Shown: positions 1-9,422, counted from the first letter of the stretch. The stretch: DNA of 36,424 nucleotides from Paucihalobacter sp036825875 (GCF_036825875.1 NZ_DAISXK010000029.1:1-36424), one strand, 5' to 3'. Notes: generated by a model from the letters alone, not told the origin. Numbers and translations: made by a program.

Positions 1-234
1 TAAAACCCTTTTTAACTACTTTCCAAACCTTTCTCTTGATTTTTTTTAAGGTTTTCTAAACTGCAGTATAAACCGCTCATTTATATATTTTTATAAAACA
101 ATATATTTGTAATTAATTTTGAGCGGACTATAAAGATACAAATAAAATTCAATACCAAAAGTACTTCAAGAATTTTTTTTTGCACTTTATGTAAATTATC
201 CAACCACTAATAGCACAACCCTATTACAGCAGCA
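1..234. other. AT-rich gene-free left edge
   Basis: No credible coding region is seen. A 7-bp inverted repeat, CCGCTCA at 73-79 and TGAGCGG at 120-126, encloses a very AT-rich 40-base spacer. Read on the minus strand, the first 55 bases contain TTTGG followed about 20 bases later by AAAAAGGGTTTTA at the window edge. This resembles the region just upstream of strong flavobacterial promoters, whose -7 box would lie outside the window. It is the downstream flank of the porin gene, but no convincing U-tailed terminator is visible. Confidence 0.4.
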
Positions 235-2202
235 CTATAAAAAGAAATTCCAAACCAACCCAAAACGGATTATAAAATCCCTATAAGGATAATTAGGAGC
301 AGCAAAATAATCATATCCCGTTAACGATGAATTAAAATGCTCGGCCTTTAAATATATGCGTGTTTGTCGCACTTTTGCATTAATGAAAAAATCTAATCTT
401 GGAAAGCCTCCCAAAACCGTTTCATTTTGAACATAAAACTCCGCCAGCAAAGGGTCATACCCATTCATATTATATGCTGTAAAATAATTAAAAGTAACGC
501 CTGTTTGTAAAAACAAGGACTTCTTAAAAAATTCATTCGAATAATACAGACTACTTCTGATTACAAAATCAGGGACATTTAACACCCCATCACCATTGGT
601 GATTTTTTGATAAAGTACCCTGTTGTCCAAACCGAAATTACGATAACCAATTTCCTTTGATAATTCAATTTTTATATAATTAATAGGATTATTAGCTTGT
701 ATTGGTTTAATATTTTTAGGTTCAGAGGTACCCACCGATATATCTGTGAAATACGTGTAATTGAGAATATTCCCGAATTCAACCTTAGCAGCGCCGTATT
801 TATCTGAATTGATATCTGCTCCTATTTGCTGTTTATCAACGTTAGAAAAGTTACTTGAATTGTCCCAATTATAATTCACATAACTACTTTGATTCAACAA
901 GGCATTAAAATTTGGCAAAGCACTATTTAGGTTAAAGTATCCTTCTACATCAAAATCTTTATTCAGCTTATAATGCAATTTACTATTTAAATTATAACCT
1001 TGAAAATCTCCAGTTAGGTTTAAGTTGCCATTTCCTGATAATGTAAAACTTTTAAATCGTTTGGTATAACTTGCAAGTAGCCCAACCACTGCTCCTTTTA
1101 ATCGGTTAACGATAGCCTGATTATCGATAAATGTAATTCTATCGTATCCATAATTGTAATTATCATATTGAATTCCAAAACTTAATTTTCCCAGCAAATC
1201 ATTTTCGTACAAGGCCGCAAAGCTCGTAGAAAAGTGCTCTAGTGTGACTAAATCATTTATAATGCTTGAAAAGGCATCTCCAAAAAAAGCAGTGGTTGCT
1301 GTAGGCTGAGAAAAACGAAAAGATTTATCTTCAAGCTTTGTTGTATTTAACAACGAGAGAGCGTTAACAACTGAATCTTTAGCTCTGAAAATATCATAAG
1401 AATGATTGATGTAAAATCTTTTTCCTTTTAGCATATTTTCAGCGTTATTCAAGTTTGGTGTAAAAACACCTCTATCAAGAAATTCTTCTGAACCCACAGT
1501 AAAGTTTTCTAAATCTTGATCTCTAAGCCCACCACTTTCTTGATTAAGTAAGTCCTGCATCACAATATGAGCCTTAGCTTGGTACCGCTCATTCTTACTA
1601 GTATAATTAGAAGTGAATCTAAAATTTCCAGTGCTGGTAAGGTGCCGTTGATAATTACCTATAGATCGCATACCCTTATAAGCAATTGAAAAATTAAAAC
1701 GTTCGGTGGTATTCAAGGTTAAAAATGCATCCAAAACCTGCCCTTGTTGCATACCTGTCCTGTAAAATAATTCTGTAGTAGGTGTAGGCACCTTATAATA
1801 ATGCATATCCTCAACTTCAAAATAATTAAAATGCCTTGCGCGTGCGCCAAAGAGTGGTACGGTATTAATTTCATCAAAATCGTGCGAAAGAGTATTATAG
1901 GCCTGGCCCTTGTTCGCAAATTCAATTAAATTAAAGTTGTCTTTGCGTAGGTAATTAAATTTATATTCTTTTTGAATGGATAAAGTGGTATCTATAAAAG
2001 ATATATCGCCCTTATAATCTGTGATAATATAATCTGTAATGGGTGCTATTTTATTCTTATCAACTTTCGAGCTAACTCTATTTATAGTAAGACTATCACT
2101 ACCTGAAGGCTGCTTTATTTTTTCCTTTTTTATTTTAGGATCCTGAGAAAATAAATTGTTAACCAGAGCTAACGCAAGAAATAAAAAATAAATCTTTTTC
2201 AT
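235..2202 (-). CDS. putative outer-membrane porin (Porin_10-like)
   Basis: A 655-residue exported protein. It has a signal peptide (MKKIYFLFLALALVNNLFSQ, cleavage after about residue 20), then a short Lys/Ser-rich region, then alternating aromatic and polar residues typical of transmembrane beta strands. It ends on aromatic residues (VWNFFL), as outer-membrane barrels do. The conserved start of the barrel region (FNYLRKDNFNLIEFANKGQAYN and the following GARARHFNYFE segment) matches my memory of the Bacteroidota putative porin family (PF14121). Substrate is unknown. It lies 134 bp downstream of the Sus-like operon, but a strong terminator separates them, so it is probably transcribed independently. 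The ATG at 2202 gives a clean signal peptide. Confidence 0.8.
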   Translation of the reverse strand: MKKIYFLFLALALVNNLFSQDPKIKKEKIKQPSGSDSLTINRVSSKVDKNKIAPITDYIITDYKGDISFIDTTLSIQKEYKFNYLRKDNFNLIEFANKGQAYNTLSHDFDEINTVPLFGARARHFNYFEVEDMHYYKVPTPTTELFYRTGMQQGQVLDAFLTLNTTERFNFSIAYKGMRSIGNYQRHLTSTGNFRFTSNYTSKNERYQAKAHIVMQDLLNQESGGLRDQDLENFTVGSEEFLDRGVFTPNLNNAENMLKGKRFYINHSYDIFRAKDSVVNALSLLNTTKLEDKSFRFSQPTATTAFFGDAFSSIINDLVTLEHFSTSFAALYENDLLGKLSFGIQYDNYNYGYDRITFIDNQAIVNRLKGAVVGLLASYTKRFKSFTLSGNGNLNLTGDFQGYNLNSKLHYKLNKDFDVEGYFNLNSALPNFNALLNQSSYVNYNWDNSSNFSNVDKQQIGADINSDKYGAAKVEFGNILNYTYFTDISVGTSEPKNIKPIQANNPINYIKIELSKEIGYRNFGLDNRVLYQKITNGDGVLNVPDFVIRSSLYYSNEFFKKSLFLQTGVTFNYFTAYNMNGYDPLLAEFYVQNETVLGGFPRLDFFINAKVRQTRIYLKAEHFNSSLTGYDYFAAPNYPYRDFIIRFGLVWNFFL

Positions 2203-2274
2203 TGAATTATTTTACAGTCGTTTTCTTTGTTGTAACGTAAATGTCAGTTAATTATTTTTAGAGTAATTTATAAG

Positions 2275-2308
2275 TAAAAAAAGCGCCTGTACAATTTTGT
2301 ACAGGCGC
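2275..2308 (-). terminator. Rho-independent terminator of the Sus-like operon
   Basis: A perfect inverted repeat with arms GCGCCTGTACAA and TTGTACAGGCGC (2283-2308) is followed on the minus strand by seven T residues (2276-2282). It lies 29 bp beyond the stop of the last lipoprotein gene. This is a classic intrinsic terminator that ends transcription from the SusC/D operon before the porin gene. Confidence 0.88.
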
Positions 2309-2336
2309 ATCAAATATAAGATAATAATAATTAGTA

Positions 2337-3086
2337 CTATGGATTTACGCAGAATTCTGTCGATTCAGAGGCACCAAATTCTGCACCGCTAGCATGCACT
2401 AAAATAGAGCAGGTTACAGAATAAGAACCTTCACCATACGCGCAACAAATACCATCTGCGAAAGCATCAAAAATTGTAAATACGTAACACCCATCTTCTA
2501 AAAATATTGTTTCAGAAAATGTTGATCCACCCGGAGCTCCACCATATGGTCCACCAGAGGCAACGACTGCACCACCTGGACTGGTAGTAATCTGCCATGA
2601 TGTTTCATCTGCCCATTGGTCAAAGGTAATAGAGACCTCAACATCGTTACAAACAATTTCTCTAAAATAAGTGAAACTAATGACGTCCTTATAACTTGAG
2701 CCGCCTTCAGGGGCAACTAAATTCAAGATTAAGGTATTTTGCTCACCGTCAACCATTGCATCAAAATCGAAATTCACATTCATACTACCAACAAACTGGT
2801 TGGCCAGAATAGTTGCAGAGCCTACGGTATATTCGGAACTATTTCCGGTAGAAGATTCATCTATTACAACCGAAAATGTACGATCAGCGGTTGATACAGT
2901 GGTACTATTCACCGGAACTGTAACTACAAGTCCATCCTCTGGTATTGATAACGTTTGTGAGGTTGATCCACCAAAGGAAATAGCTGTTTGCCCATTTTGA
3001 GCATCAAAGACAACTAAGTCTTCATCACAACTGATAAATCCTAAAGTAACAAAGGATAGTAATATTAATTTTTTAATTTTTTTCAT
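2337..3086 (-). CDS. Sus-operon surface lipoprotein with Cys-rich C-terminal module
   Basis: A 249-residue lipoprotein. The signal peptide ends in lipobox FISC, so C20 would be lipidated, and the following DEDL is consistent with surface export in Bacteroidota. Residues 21-145 form a predicted beta-sandwich resembling Calx-beta/DUF4843-type domains and are clearly related to the upstream neighbour (both begin CDEDL.VFD..NGQT and share a DR(T/S)F motif). Residues 146-247 are different: a Cys-rich module with C146, C200, C214, C215, C226 and C246 and the motifs DETSWQI, DGCYVFTIFDAFADGICC and YGEGSY. Modules like this occur on secreted peptidases and surface proteins of marine bacteria. It is the last gene of the susC-susD-lipoprotein-lipoprotein operon. 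Likely role is cell-surface binding of the transported ligand, whose identity is not deducible here. Confidence 0.75.
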   Translation of the reverse strand: MKKIKKLILLSFVTLGFISCDEDLVVFDAQNGQTAISFGGSTSQTLSIPEDGLVVTVPVNSTTVSTADRTFSVVIDESSTGNSSEYTVGSATILANQFVGSMNVNFDFDAMVDGEQNTLILNLVAPEGGSSYKDVISFTYFREIVCNDVEVSITFDQWADETSWQITTSPGGAVVASGGPYGGAPGGSTFSETIFLEDGCYVFTIFDAFADGICCAYGEGSYSVTCSILVHASGAEFGASESTEFCVNP

Positions 3087-3142
3087 ATTATATGTTTTAT
3101 AAGGTCATAAGCGTTTAAAACACTCATTCCTAAAATTTGACA

Positions 3143-3994
3143 TTACTGTTTTACAAATAGTAACTCAGCTGTATACTGATTTGCGGGACCACACCCACTA
3201 TCAGGATCGAAATCTCTAAGACGAACAAGTATTTGATCATCCCCGGCAAACACATCATACGACCCCGGTGTCGCAGCAGTAGATTGACCGATACTTCCAG
3301 AACCGCAACCCAATGTGCCAGTGTTAGGAGTTTTGAAACCATTCACTCTTATTGTATTGCAAACAAGTTCCAACTCCATTGTATAAGCTGAATTAAAACT
3401 ACCTACTCCATATATAAATTCGAAGTTTCGAAATAAACCAGACGCTGATATATTAACAATTTGATTATTAAAACCTGCTCCTATACCAAAAGGTGCTGAG
3501 CCGCTTAATTGTTGAATAGCATACGAACCAGTGAAAAAATCAGATGGTACTGGGCATACCTGAAAAACATTAATTGTTAAATCAGGTCCAGTAACAAAAT
3601 CAGATCCTTCGTTCATTCTAAGAACTAAGGTTTTTGAGTCTGTATCTAAGTTTTCATCGTCAATTCCAATCAAATTAATAGCACCTGTAAAGGAGCCAGC
3701 TGGTATTGTAACTGAATTTGATGCAAAACTATAATTACTAGTTCCTAAGCTTGATTGTTCTTCTACAATTGCAAAACCAAAAGATCTATCTACATCAGAA
3801 ACAGTTGTTACATTAACTGTTAAAGTCAACTCGTCTTGTGTGTCTATAACTACAGGAAAATTAACCGTTCTAGACGCAAATGCGACCAAGGTCTGACCAC
3901 CATTTACGTCAAAAACAGTTAAGTCTTCATCGCAGCCTGTTGTAATTAACAACAACAACAGGCCACTTATTAATAATGAAGTTCTATTTTTCAT
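3143..3994 (-). CDS. Sus-operon surface lipoprotein (SGBP-like)
   Basis: A 283-residue lipoprotein with lipobox TTGC, lipidation at C21 and an acidic +1 to +3 sequence (DED). Residues 21-146 are a beta-sandwich-like domain homologous to the N-terminal part of the next gene (2337-3086). Residues 147-283, beginning VCPVPSDFFTGSYAI, look like a separate beta-rich domain with four Cys residues and no counterpart in the neighbour. It starts 12 bp after susD stops, so the two are almost certainly co-transcribed. By position it corresponds to the surface-glycan-binding lipoproteins (SusE/F-like) of Sus systems, but no binding-site residues can be named. The function is an inference from operon position. 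Confidence 0.72.
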   Translation of the reverse strand: MKNRTSLLISGLLLLLITTGCDEDLTVFDVNGGQTLVAFASRTVNFPVVIDTQDELTLTVNVTTVSDVDRSFGFAIVEEQSSLGTSNYSFASNSVTIPAGSFTGAINLIGIDDENLDTDSKTLVLRMNEGSDFVTGPDLTINVFQVCPVPSDFFTGSYAIQQLSGSAPFGIGAGFNNQIVNISASGLFRNFEFIYGVGSFNSAYTMELELVCNTIRVNGFKTPNTGTLGCGSGSIGQSTAATPGSYDVFAGDDQILVRLRDFDPDSGCGPANQYTAELLFVKQ

Positions 3995-4006
3995 AGCTTA
4001 GTTAAA

Positions 4007-5503
4007 TTAATAACCAGGGTTTTGCTGAGCACTTATTCCAGGATTTGCATTAATTTCTGTTAATGGAATAGGTAAAGTAAATCTGAAATCTGAAGCTGGT
4101 AAGGTGCAGGCTCCACTCTGCTCATTACAATCTGTTGGATCGCGATCAACTCCTCTGTTGGCAGCAACACCCAAACGCTTAAGATCCTTATATCTGTGAC
4201 CTTCAAAGCACAATTCAATTCTTCGCTCTTGTAAAATAGCGGCGAAGGCTTGCTGCTGACTAGTATAGGTAGATAAAGGTTGTGGTGAACCTAAACGAGC
4301 CGTTCTAAGTTGTTGGATTAGCTGGGCTGCACCCGTAAAATTACTCGCGGCTGCACGAGCTTCTGCTAACAATAATAGCATTTCAGCTGATCTAAACACC
4401 TTTAAATCATTCATTAAAGGTTGACCTTCTGAACCAGGATATTTTCTTATTACCAAAATATCAGTATTCACTGGATCAGGATCCGTCGCATAATTTGGAT
4501 TAATGATTGACGATGGGTCTATATTAACCGTTCTACGAACATCACCAGGCACATCCATTAAATTATATAAACCTCTATCCATTTCAAAATATGGACTTCC
4601 ATCAAGGGTTGCACTTACGAATGCAAATCTTGCTCCAGCCCATCCACGACCTGTAGCAACACTTCCTGTATTACCTTGGGCATTATACTGATCAGACAAA
4701 GTACGTTCTAGTTTAAAAATAATTTCAGTATTATCAGCATCCAAAAACATTAACTGGTATTGCGTTTGATTGGCAATTGGATAACTATTTAATAATTCCT
4801 GCGCCAATGTAGCAGTTGTTCCATATTCGCCTCTAAATGCAGAAGATCTTGCTCTTAAAGCCTTAATAAAATCTTTCGACAGTCTTGTTGTGGCAGATTG
4901 CGTAGAAAAAAGTTGATCTGCAATTGCCAAATCAGCATTGATAAAGTCCCAGCATTCACCAGTAGTGTTACGCGTTGGCTGAAAATCTAGTGGTGGGATA
5001 AAATCAACTACCACAGCTCCCAAAGAACTATCATCCCGTAAATTAGGACTAAAATATGTTAACAATTCGAAATTTACGTAAGCTCTGAAAGCATGCGCCT
5101 CTGCTAACACGTTATTATATCTTTCTTCCTCACCTGGCATAGGTGTAACGTTAGCCGCTGCTTCTATTAAAATTGTAGCACGATTATTACCTCTGTAATT
5201 ACGAACCCAAAAATCAGATGCCGCAGAAGACGCAGGAGTTAAAACAAAGTCATAAAGGGCAAAACCTTGACCACCACTGTCAAATCCAATTGATATTTCA
5301 TCACAAAAATTAGACGCTAGTGCAATTTCTGGATTAATATCAAATTCTCTCAACATACCCAGCACTCCTGATTCTAAATCAGTCACGTTTAAAAAGGCTG
5401 TTGATGCGTCTAACCTACCTGGTTGACGAATATCAATTGCATCATTACAACCCATAAATATGGCTAATAATGCAACAAATAATATTTTATTATATTTTTT
5501 CAT
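4007..5503 (-). CDS. SusD/RagB-family nutrient-uptake lipoprotein
   Basis: A 498-residue SusD-like lipoprotein. The signal peptide has lipobox FMGC with lipidation at C19. The helical TPR-like fold is recognisable from NNVLAEAHAFRAYVNFELL near residues 128-146, the KVFRSAEMLLLLAEARA segment (about 362-378), and the C-terminal LQERRIELCFEGHRYKDLKRLG block with the terminal NPGY. It acts as the lid that captures ligand and passes it to the SusC barrel. It lies 15 bp downstream of susC and 12 bp upstream of the first accessory lipoprotein. Length is normal for the family. Ligand cannot be inferred because no glycoside hydrolase, lyase, sulfatase or dedicated peptidase is in the operon. Confidence 0.95.
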   Translation of the reverse strand: MKKYNKILFVALLAIFMGCNDAIDIRQPGRLDASTAFLNVTDLESGVLGMLREFDINPEIALASNFCDEISIGFDSGGQGFALYDFVLTPASSAASDFWVRNYRGNNRATILIEAAANVTPMPGEEERYNNVLAEAHAFRAYVNFELLTYFSPNLRDDSSLGAVVVDFIPPLDFQPTRNTTGECWDFINADLAIADQLFSTQSATTRLSKDFIKALRARSSAFRGEYGTTATLAQELLNSYPIANQTQYQLMFLDADNTEIIFKLERTLSDQYNAQGNTGSVATGRGWAGARFAFVSATLDGSPYFEMDRGLYNLMDVPGDVRRTVNIDPSSIINPNYATDPDPVNTDILVIRKYPGSEGQPLMNDLKVFRSAEMLLLLAEARAAASNFTGAAQLIQQLRTARLGSPQPLSTYTSQQQAFAAILQERRIELCFEGHRYKDLKRLGVAANRGVDRDPTDCNEQSGACTLPASDFRFTLPIPLTEINANPGISAQQNPGY

Positions 5504-5518
5504 AATATTTATTTTTTT

Positions 5519-8500
5519 TTAAAATCCTAGTTCAAATCCTACAGATAAAGTTCTTGGCGTTGGAAACTGTCTTGATATGTTAGTCTGTGCCTCAGGGTCA
5601 AAACCTCTCCATTCACTAAACGTAAATACGTTTTCGCCATTAAAAAAGATTCTCGCAAAGTTTAAACCTGTGTTTTCCAATTGTTTTGCAGAGAACGTAT
5701 ATCCAAAACTCGCAAAACGTAAACGTAAAAAGTCCGCATTACGTAAAAATCGGTCTGAATCTACAAATGAGTTTCTGTTAGAAGCAGTCCAGCTAGGGAT
5801 GTCTGTAATATCCCCTGGTTGTTGCCATGCTCTCAAAATATCCGTAGAAGCAGTAAACTGGCCAACGTTATCAGGGTTAATTGCACCGGCATAATCATTA
5901 TCAAAACGATCAACTCCAACTACATAATTCCATTGTGTTTGTAAAAAGAAACCTTTGTAATCTACATTTAAATTTAACGAACCATTCCAATCTGGATAGA
6001 TGTTTTTACCTAACCAAACTCTATCAGTATTAGCATTAGGAGTCTCAGTTAAATCACCATTCGCTGTGTAGTACAATAATTCACCATTCGCTGGGTTAAC
6101 ACCCGCATAACGAAGTGTGAAATATTCATCAAGTGGCCCACCATTTCTACCAGTACCAATTAACTCGCCATTACCAGGTAAATTATTTAATTCGTTTTCA
6201 TTATAATTACCAAGAACTCCAATTTCCACTCTTAATCCACGATCTGTTTTGGCTTGAATTAAATCGTATCTTAAGTCAAAATCAACACCTCTATTAGTCA
6301 TTTCAATAACGGTATTAAGGAAAGAACCAGTAATACCAACAGTTGGTGACACAGGAGCAGATTGATATAAATCGTTGGTTACTCTTTCGTAAACATCAAT
6401 GGAACCTCTAAATCTGCTATTCCAAACACCAAAATCAATACCGATGTTAGCTGTGGCTATCTCTTCCCATCTCAGGTTTCTATCTCCAATAATTGCTAAT
6501 GGGCGACCGTCAAAAGGTTCATTCAAGTTAGGGTTAAGCTGAACAAACTGAGAATTCAATCCGGCATAACCTACTCCTGTTGCAAAAAAGTCGAATGAGT
6601 TATCTAATGCTGAAAACAAACCACCTCCAGTGATGTCTTGGTTACCAGCGGTACCATAAGAACCTCTTAACTTCAAGTTGTTGATTTTAGAACCTTCCAT
6701 AAATTTCTCATTTGAAATATTCCATCTACCTGAAACCGACCAGAAGGTTGCCCAACGATTTGAGCCTGCGAATCTAGAAGAAGCATCTCTACGATAAACA
6801 CCCTCAATACCATACCTTTCATCGTAATCATAACCTATTTTTCCAAAATAAGAAAACAAACCTGCGTTTCTAATAGAGGCATTAACAGTATCAACAAACA
6901 AATCATTTGCCGCTACGTCTCCAATAAAACCTGCACCATCACCAGGGAAGAATGTTTTAGGATTTAAACCGTTTTGACGGAATCCAAAACCTCTCCTGTG
7001 TGCTTTAAAATATTCTGAGTAAACAGATACATCAATAGTATGTTTATCCCAGAAAGTTTTGGTAAAATTCAATGAGGTAACTTGATTATAAGTAAATATT
7101 CGAGTGCTTTGTTGGTCTTGAAAACCAGAAGTTGGGTTAGCAGCACCTCCAAATAATAAAGCATTAAAAGATGCAGGACCTTCAGCACGTGTAAAGGTGA
7201 TTCCTTGATAATCACCACCTAAATTAACATTTGCAGTTAAATGATCGGTTAATGCATAACTCGCTGTTAAACCTCCAACAAATCTAAGTTCTTCCTCGAA
7301 TCTTGTGTGCGTTCTAGCCAAATCTAACAAAAGCAAAGGTGTGTTAGTAAATGATAGCGGAGATAATAAGGCCGCCCCATTAGTGTAATCATCAGCGGTT
7401 AAATATGGTACCCCTTGAAAACCACCTAAAACAAAATTTCGGTTGATACCACCCGTACCAATTGCAGTTGGTTCATTGCTTTTACTATAGTTTAGCGTTA
7501 CGTTAGTGTTATAATTAAATTTATTATTTTTTGATTTACCACTTACATTTGAACGAAAATTAAATCGTTTCAAATCACTTTCAATCAAAATACCATCAGT
7601 ATCTGAATACCCAAAAGATGTAAACTGACTGGAATTTTCACCGCCACTAGTAAGGCTTAAGTTATGATTTTCTGTAACACCCGTGCTAAAAAAGAAATCT
7701 AACCAATCAAAATTAGGTGCTGCATCAATTTGTGCATCGGTCATCGGCTGTCCCGCACCAGGATTAAATAGACTTGTACTATTACCAGCACCTGCCCCAT
7801 TTCCTCTTGTACGCTCATATCTTAACAATTCTTGCGACGACATTCGGTTATAATCATTATCCTGCATTGTTGAAAATGAAATAAATCCGTTGTAATTAAC
7901 TTTCAATCCTTGGTTGAAAGAGCCTTTTCGGGTTGTAATAACAATTACACCGTTCGCACCTCTATTACCATAAATAGATGTAGCACCCGCATCTTTCAAG
8001 ACGTCAATTGAAGCAATGTCTTGTGGGTTTAAAGATCTGAAGTTGTCTTGATCAACAGGTACGCCGTCAATAATAAACAACGGCTCTGTATCACCATTAA
8101 TTGAGCTTATCCCACGTAATCTTACAATAGAATTCGCACCAGGCTGACCCGTATTAGTAGTAATATTCAAACCTGGAACCTGGCCAGATAACGTTTGAAC
8201 AAAACTTGCATTTGGTCTGTTTTCAATAGTTTCGGCCGATATCCTTACAGAAGATACACTTGATTTTGCTCTCGTTTGAGTAGCATAACCAGTAATTATG
8301 ACTTCTTCAAGCACATTACCCGTATTCATTGAGACATTGATGGTATTACTTGTGCCTACTGGTGATTCGGCAGTTTCATATCCAACGAAGGAAAAAACTA
8401 AAATATCTCCCGTATTGGCTCTAATGGAAAAATTACCATCAAAATCTGTTTGGGTTCCTCTTTGTGTTCCCTTTACAATTACATTTACGCCTGGCAACGG

Positions 8501-8614
8501 AAATCCGTCGTCAGCACCAGTAACCGTACCTGTGATAGTCTTCTCTTGAGAAAAGGAAAACTGCATCACGAACGCCATAAATAGCGTTAATAACCATGTT
8601 AACTTTAATTTCAT
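5519..8614 (-). CDS. SusC/RagA-family TonB-linked outer-membrane transporter
   Basis: A roughly 1031-residue TonB-dependent transporter. After a signal peptide ending at about FSFSQ there is a carboxypeptidase-like regulatory domain (GTVTGADDGFPLPGVNVIVKG). A TonB-box-like stretch (EEVIITGYATQ) follows, then the plug domain with LRGISSINGDTEPLFIIDGVPV and YGNRGANGVIVITTRKG, both hallmark SusC motifs. The 22-strand beta barrel ends in the terminal Phe (SVGFELGF). I place the start at the ATG at 8614: the upstream in-frame TTG at 8644 would add ten polar residues before the signal peptide. It is the first gene of the operon and imports a ligand across the outer membrane with energy from TonB-ExbBD. 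Confidence 0.96.
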   Translation of the reverse strand: MKLKLTWLLTLFMAFVMQFSFSQEKTITGTVTGADDGFPLPGVNVIVKGTQRGTQTDFDGNFSIRANTGDILVFSFVGYETAESPVGTSNTINVSMNTGNVLEEVIITGYATQTRAKSSVSSVRISAETIENRPNASFVQTLSGQVPGLNITTNTGQPGANSIVRLRGISSINGDTEPLFIIDGVPVDQDNFRSLNPQDIASIDVLKDAGATSIYGNRGANGVIVITTRKGSFNQGLKVNYNGFISFSTMQDNDYNRMSSQELLRYERTRGNGAGAGNSTSLFNPGAGQPMTDAQIDAAPNFDWLDFFFSTGVTENHNLSLTSGGENSSQFTSFGYSDTDGILIESDLKRFNFRSNVSGKSKNNKFNYNTNVTLNYSKSNEPTAIGTGGINRNFVLGGFQGVPYLTADDYTNGAALLSPLSFTNTPLLLLDLARTHTRFEEELRFVGGLTASYALTDHLTANVNLGGDYQGITFTRAEGPASFNALLFGGAANPTSGFQDQQSTRIFTYNQVTSLNFTKTFWDKHTIDVSVYSEYFKAHRRGFGFRQNGLNPKTFFPGDGAGFIGDVAANDLFVDTVNASIRNAGLFSYFGKIGYDYDERYGIEGVYRRDASSRFAGSNRWATFWSVSGRWNISNEKFMEGSKINNLKLRGSYGTAGNQDITGGGLFSALDNSFDFFATGVGYAGLNSQFVQLNPNLNEPFDGRPLAIIGDRNLRWEEIATANIGIDFGVWNSRFRGSIDVYERVTNDLYQSAPVSPTVGITGSFLNTVIEMTNRGVDFDLRYDLIQAKTDRGLRVEIGVLGNYNENELNNLPGNGELIGTGRNGGPLDEYFTLRYAGVNPANGELLYYTANGDLTETPNANTDRVWLGKNIYPDWNGSLNLNVDYKGFFLQTQWNYVVGVDRFDNDYAGAINPDNVGQFTASTDILRAWQQPGDITDIPSWTASNRNSFVDSDRFLRNADFLRLRFASFGYTFSAKQLENTGLNFARIFFNGENVFTFSEWRGFDPEAQTNISRQFPTPRTLSVGFELGF

Positions 8615-8772
8615 AAAACAATTATTTGAGTTAGTCTTGCGCAAACATCTTAATTATTTATTAAATAAGCAAGTAATTGTAATAAAAAAATGTTAATAAA
8701 ATTGCTGTTATTAGTAAGGATTACGCAATTTTTTAATTACTTCGTTTTTAATTATGATGTTATGCTTGCACA

Positions 8773-8780
8773 CAAATTTA
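8773..8780 (-). promoter_or_regulatory. putative promoter -7 box of the Sus-like operon
   Basis: On the minus strand this reads TAAATTTG, an exact match to the Bacteroidota -7 consensus TAnnTTTG, about 160 bases upstream of the susC ATG. The implied leader is long (about 150 nt) and AT-rich. No clear -33 TTG element is seen at the expected distance, so confidence is moderate. Confidence 0.4.
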
Positions 8781-8819
8781 ACTTATAATTTGGTTTATGC
8801 ATCATTTACCCTTTAAATA

Positions 8820-9422
8820 ATGGCTCTTTTAACTAACTTTTCAACCTACTCCACAGAATGTGGAACCGACGAAGCCGGTCGCGGCTGTCTTGCAGGGCCT
8901 GTTACTGCAGCTGCCGTTCTTTTACCTGATCATTTTAAAAATGATATTTTAAATGATTCCAAACAGGTTTCACATGTGAATCGTTCTATATTAAGGACTA
9001 TTATTGAGAAGAACAGTTTAGACTTTGCTTTTTGTCACATAATGCCAGATGAAATCGACAGCATTAATATTTTAAACGCTTCTATTAAAGCAATGCAGCT
9101 TTCCGTTTTAAAGCTTAAACCACAGCCTGAATTTATAATTGTTGATGGCAATAGATTCAAACCTTGTAACAATATTCCTTTTGAAACCATTATAAAAGGT
9201 GATTCCAAATACCTGAGTATCGCGGCTGCCTCTATTATCGCAAAAACCTATCGCGACGAATATATGCAGCGCATTCATGAAGAATACCCCATGTACAACT
9301 GGAAACAGAATAAAGGCTATCCTACCAAAGAGCATCGTAATGCAATTGCTAAATATGGCATTACCAAATATCACAGGAAATCTTTTAAATTATTACCCGA
9401 CCAGTCAAAATTAAATTTCTAA
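8820..9422 (+). CDS. rnhB: ribonuclease HII
   Basis: A 200-residue type 2 RNase H that cleaves the RNA strand of RNA-DNA hybrids and excises misincorporated ribonucleotides from DNA. The signature GTDEAGRGCLAGPV gives D17 and E18. IIVDGN gives D109, and KGDSKYLSIAAASIIAK gives D128, so the four acidic metal ligands of the family are present. The C-terminal NKGYPTKEHRNAI block is also characteristic. Length is typical. It is transcribed divergently from the Sus-like operon, with 205 bp between the two start codons, and is followed closely by an unknown lipoprotein gene. Confidence 0.97.
   Translation: MALLTNFSTYSTECGTDEAGRGCLAGPVTAAAVLLPDHFKNDILNDSKQVSHVNRSILRTIIEKNSLDFAFCHIMPDEIDSINILNASIKAMQLSVLKLKPQPEFIIVDGNRFKPCNNIPFETIIKGDSKYLSIAAASIIAKTYRDEYMQRIHEEYPMYNWKQNKGYPTKEHRNAIAKYGITKYHRKSFKLLPDQSKLNF

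Noticed and set aside
8615..8644. Ten-residue N-terminal extension of SusC from a TTG
   Set aside because: The ATG at 8614 directly precedes a normal signal peptide, and the extension is polar and unsupported.
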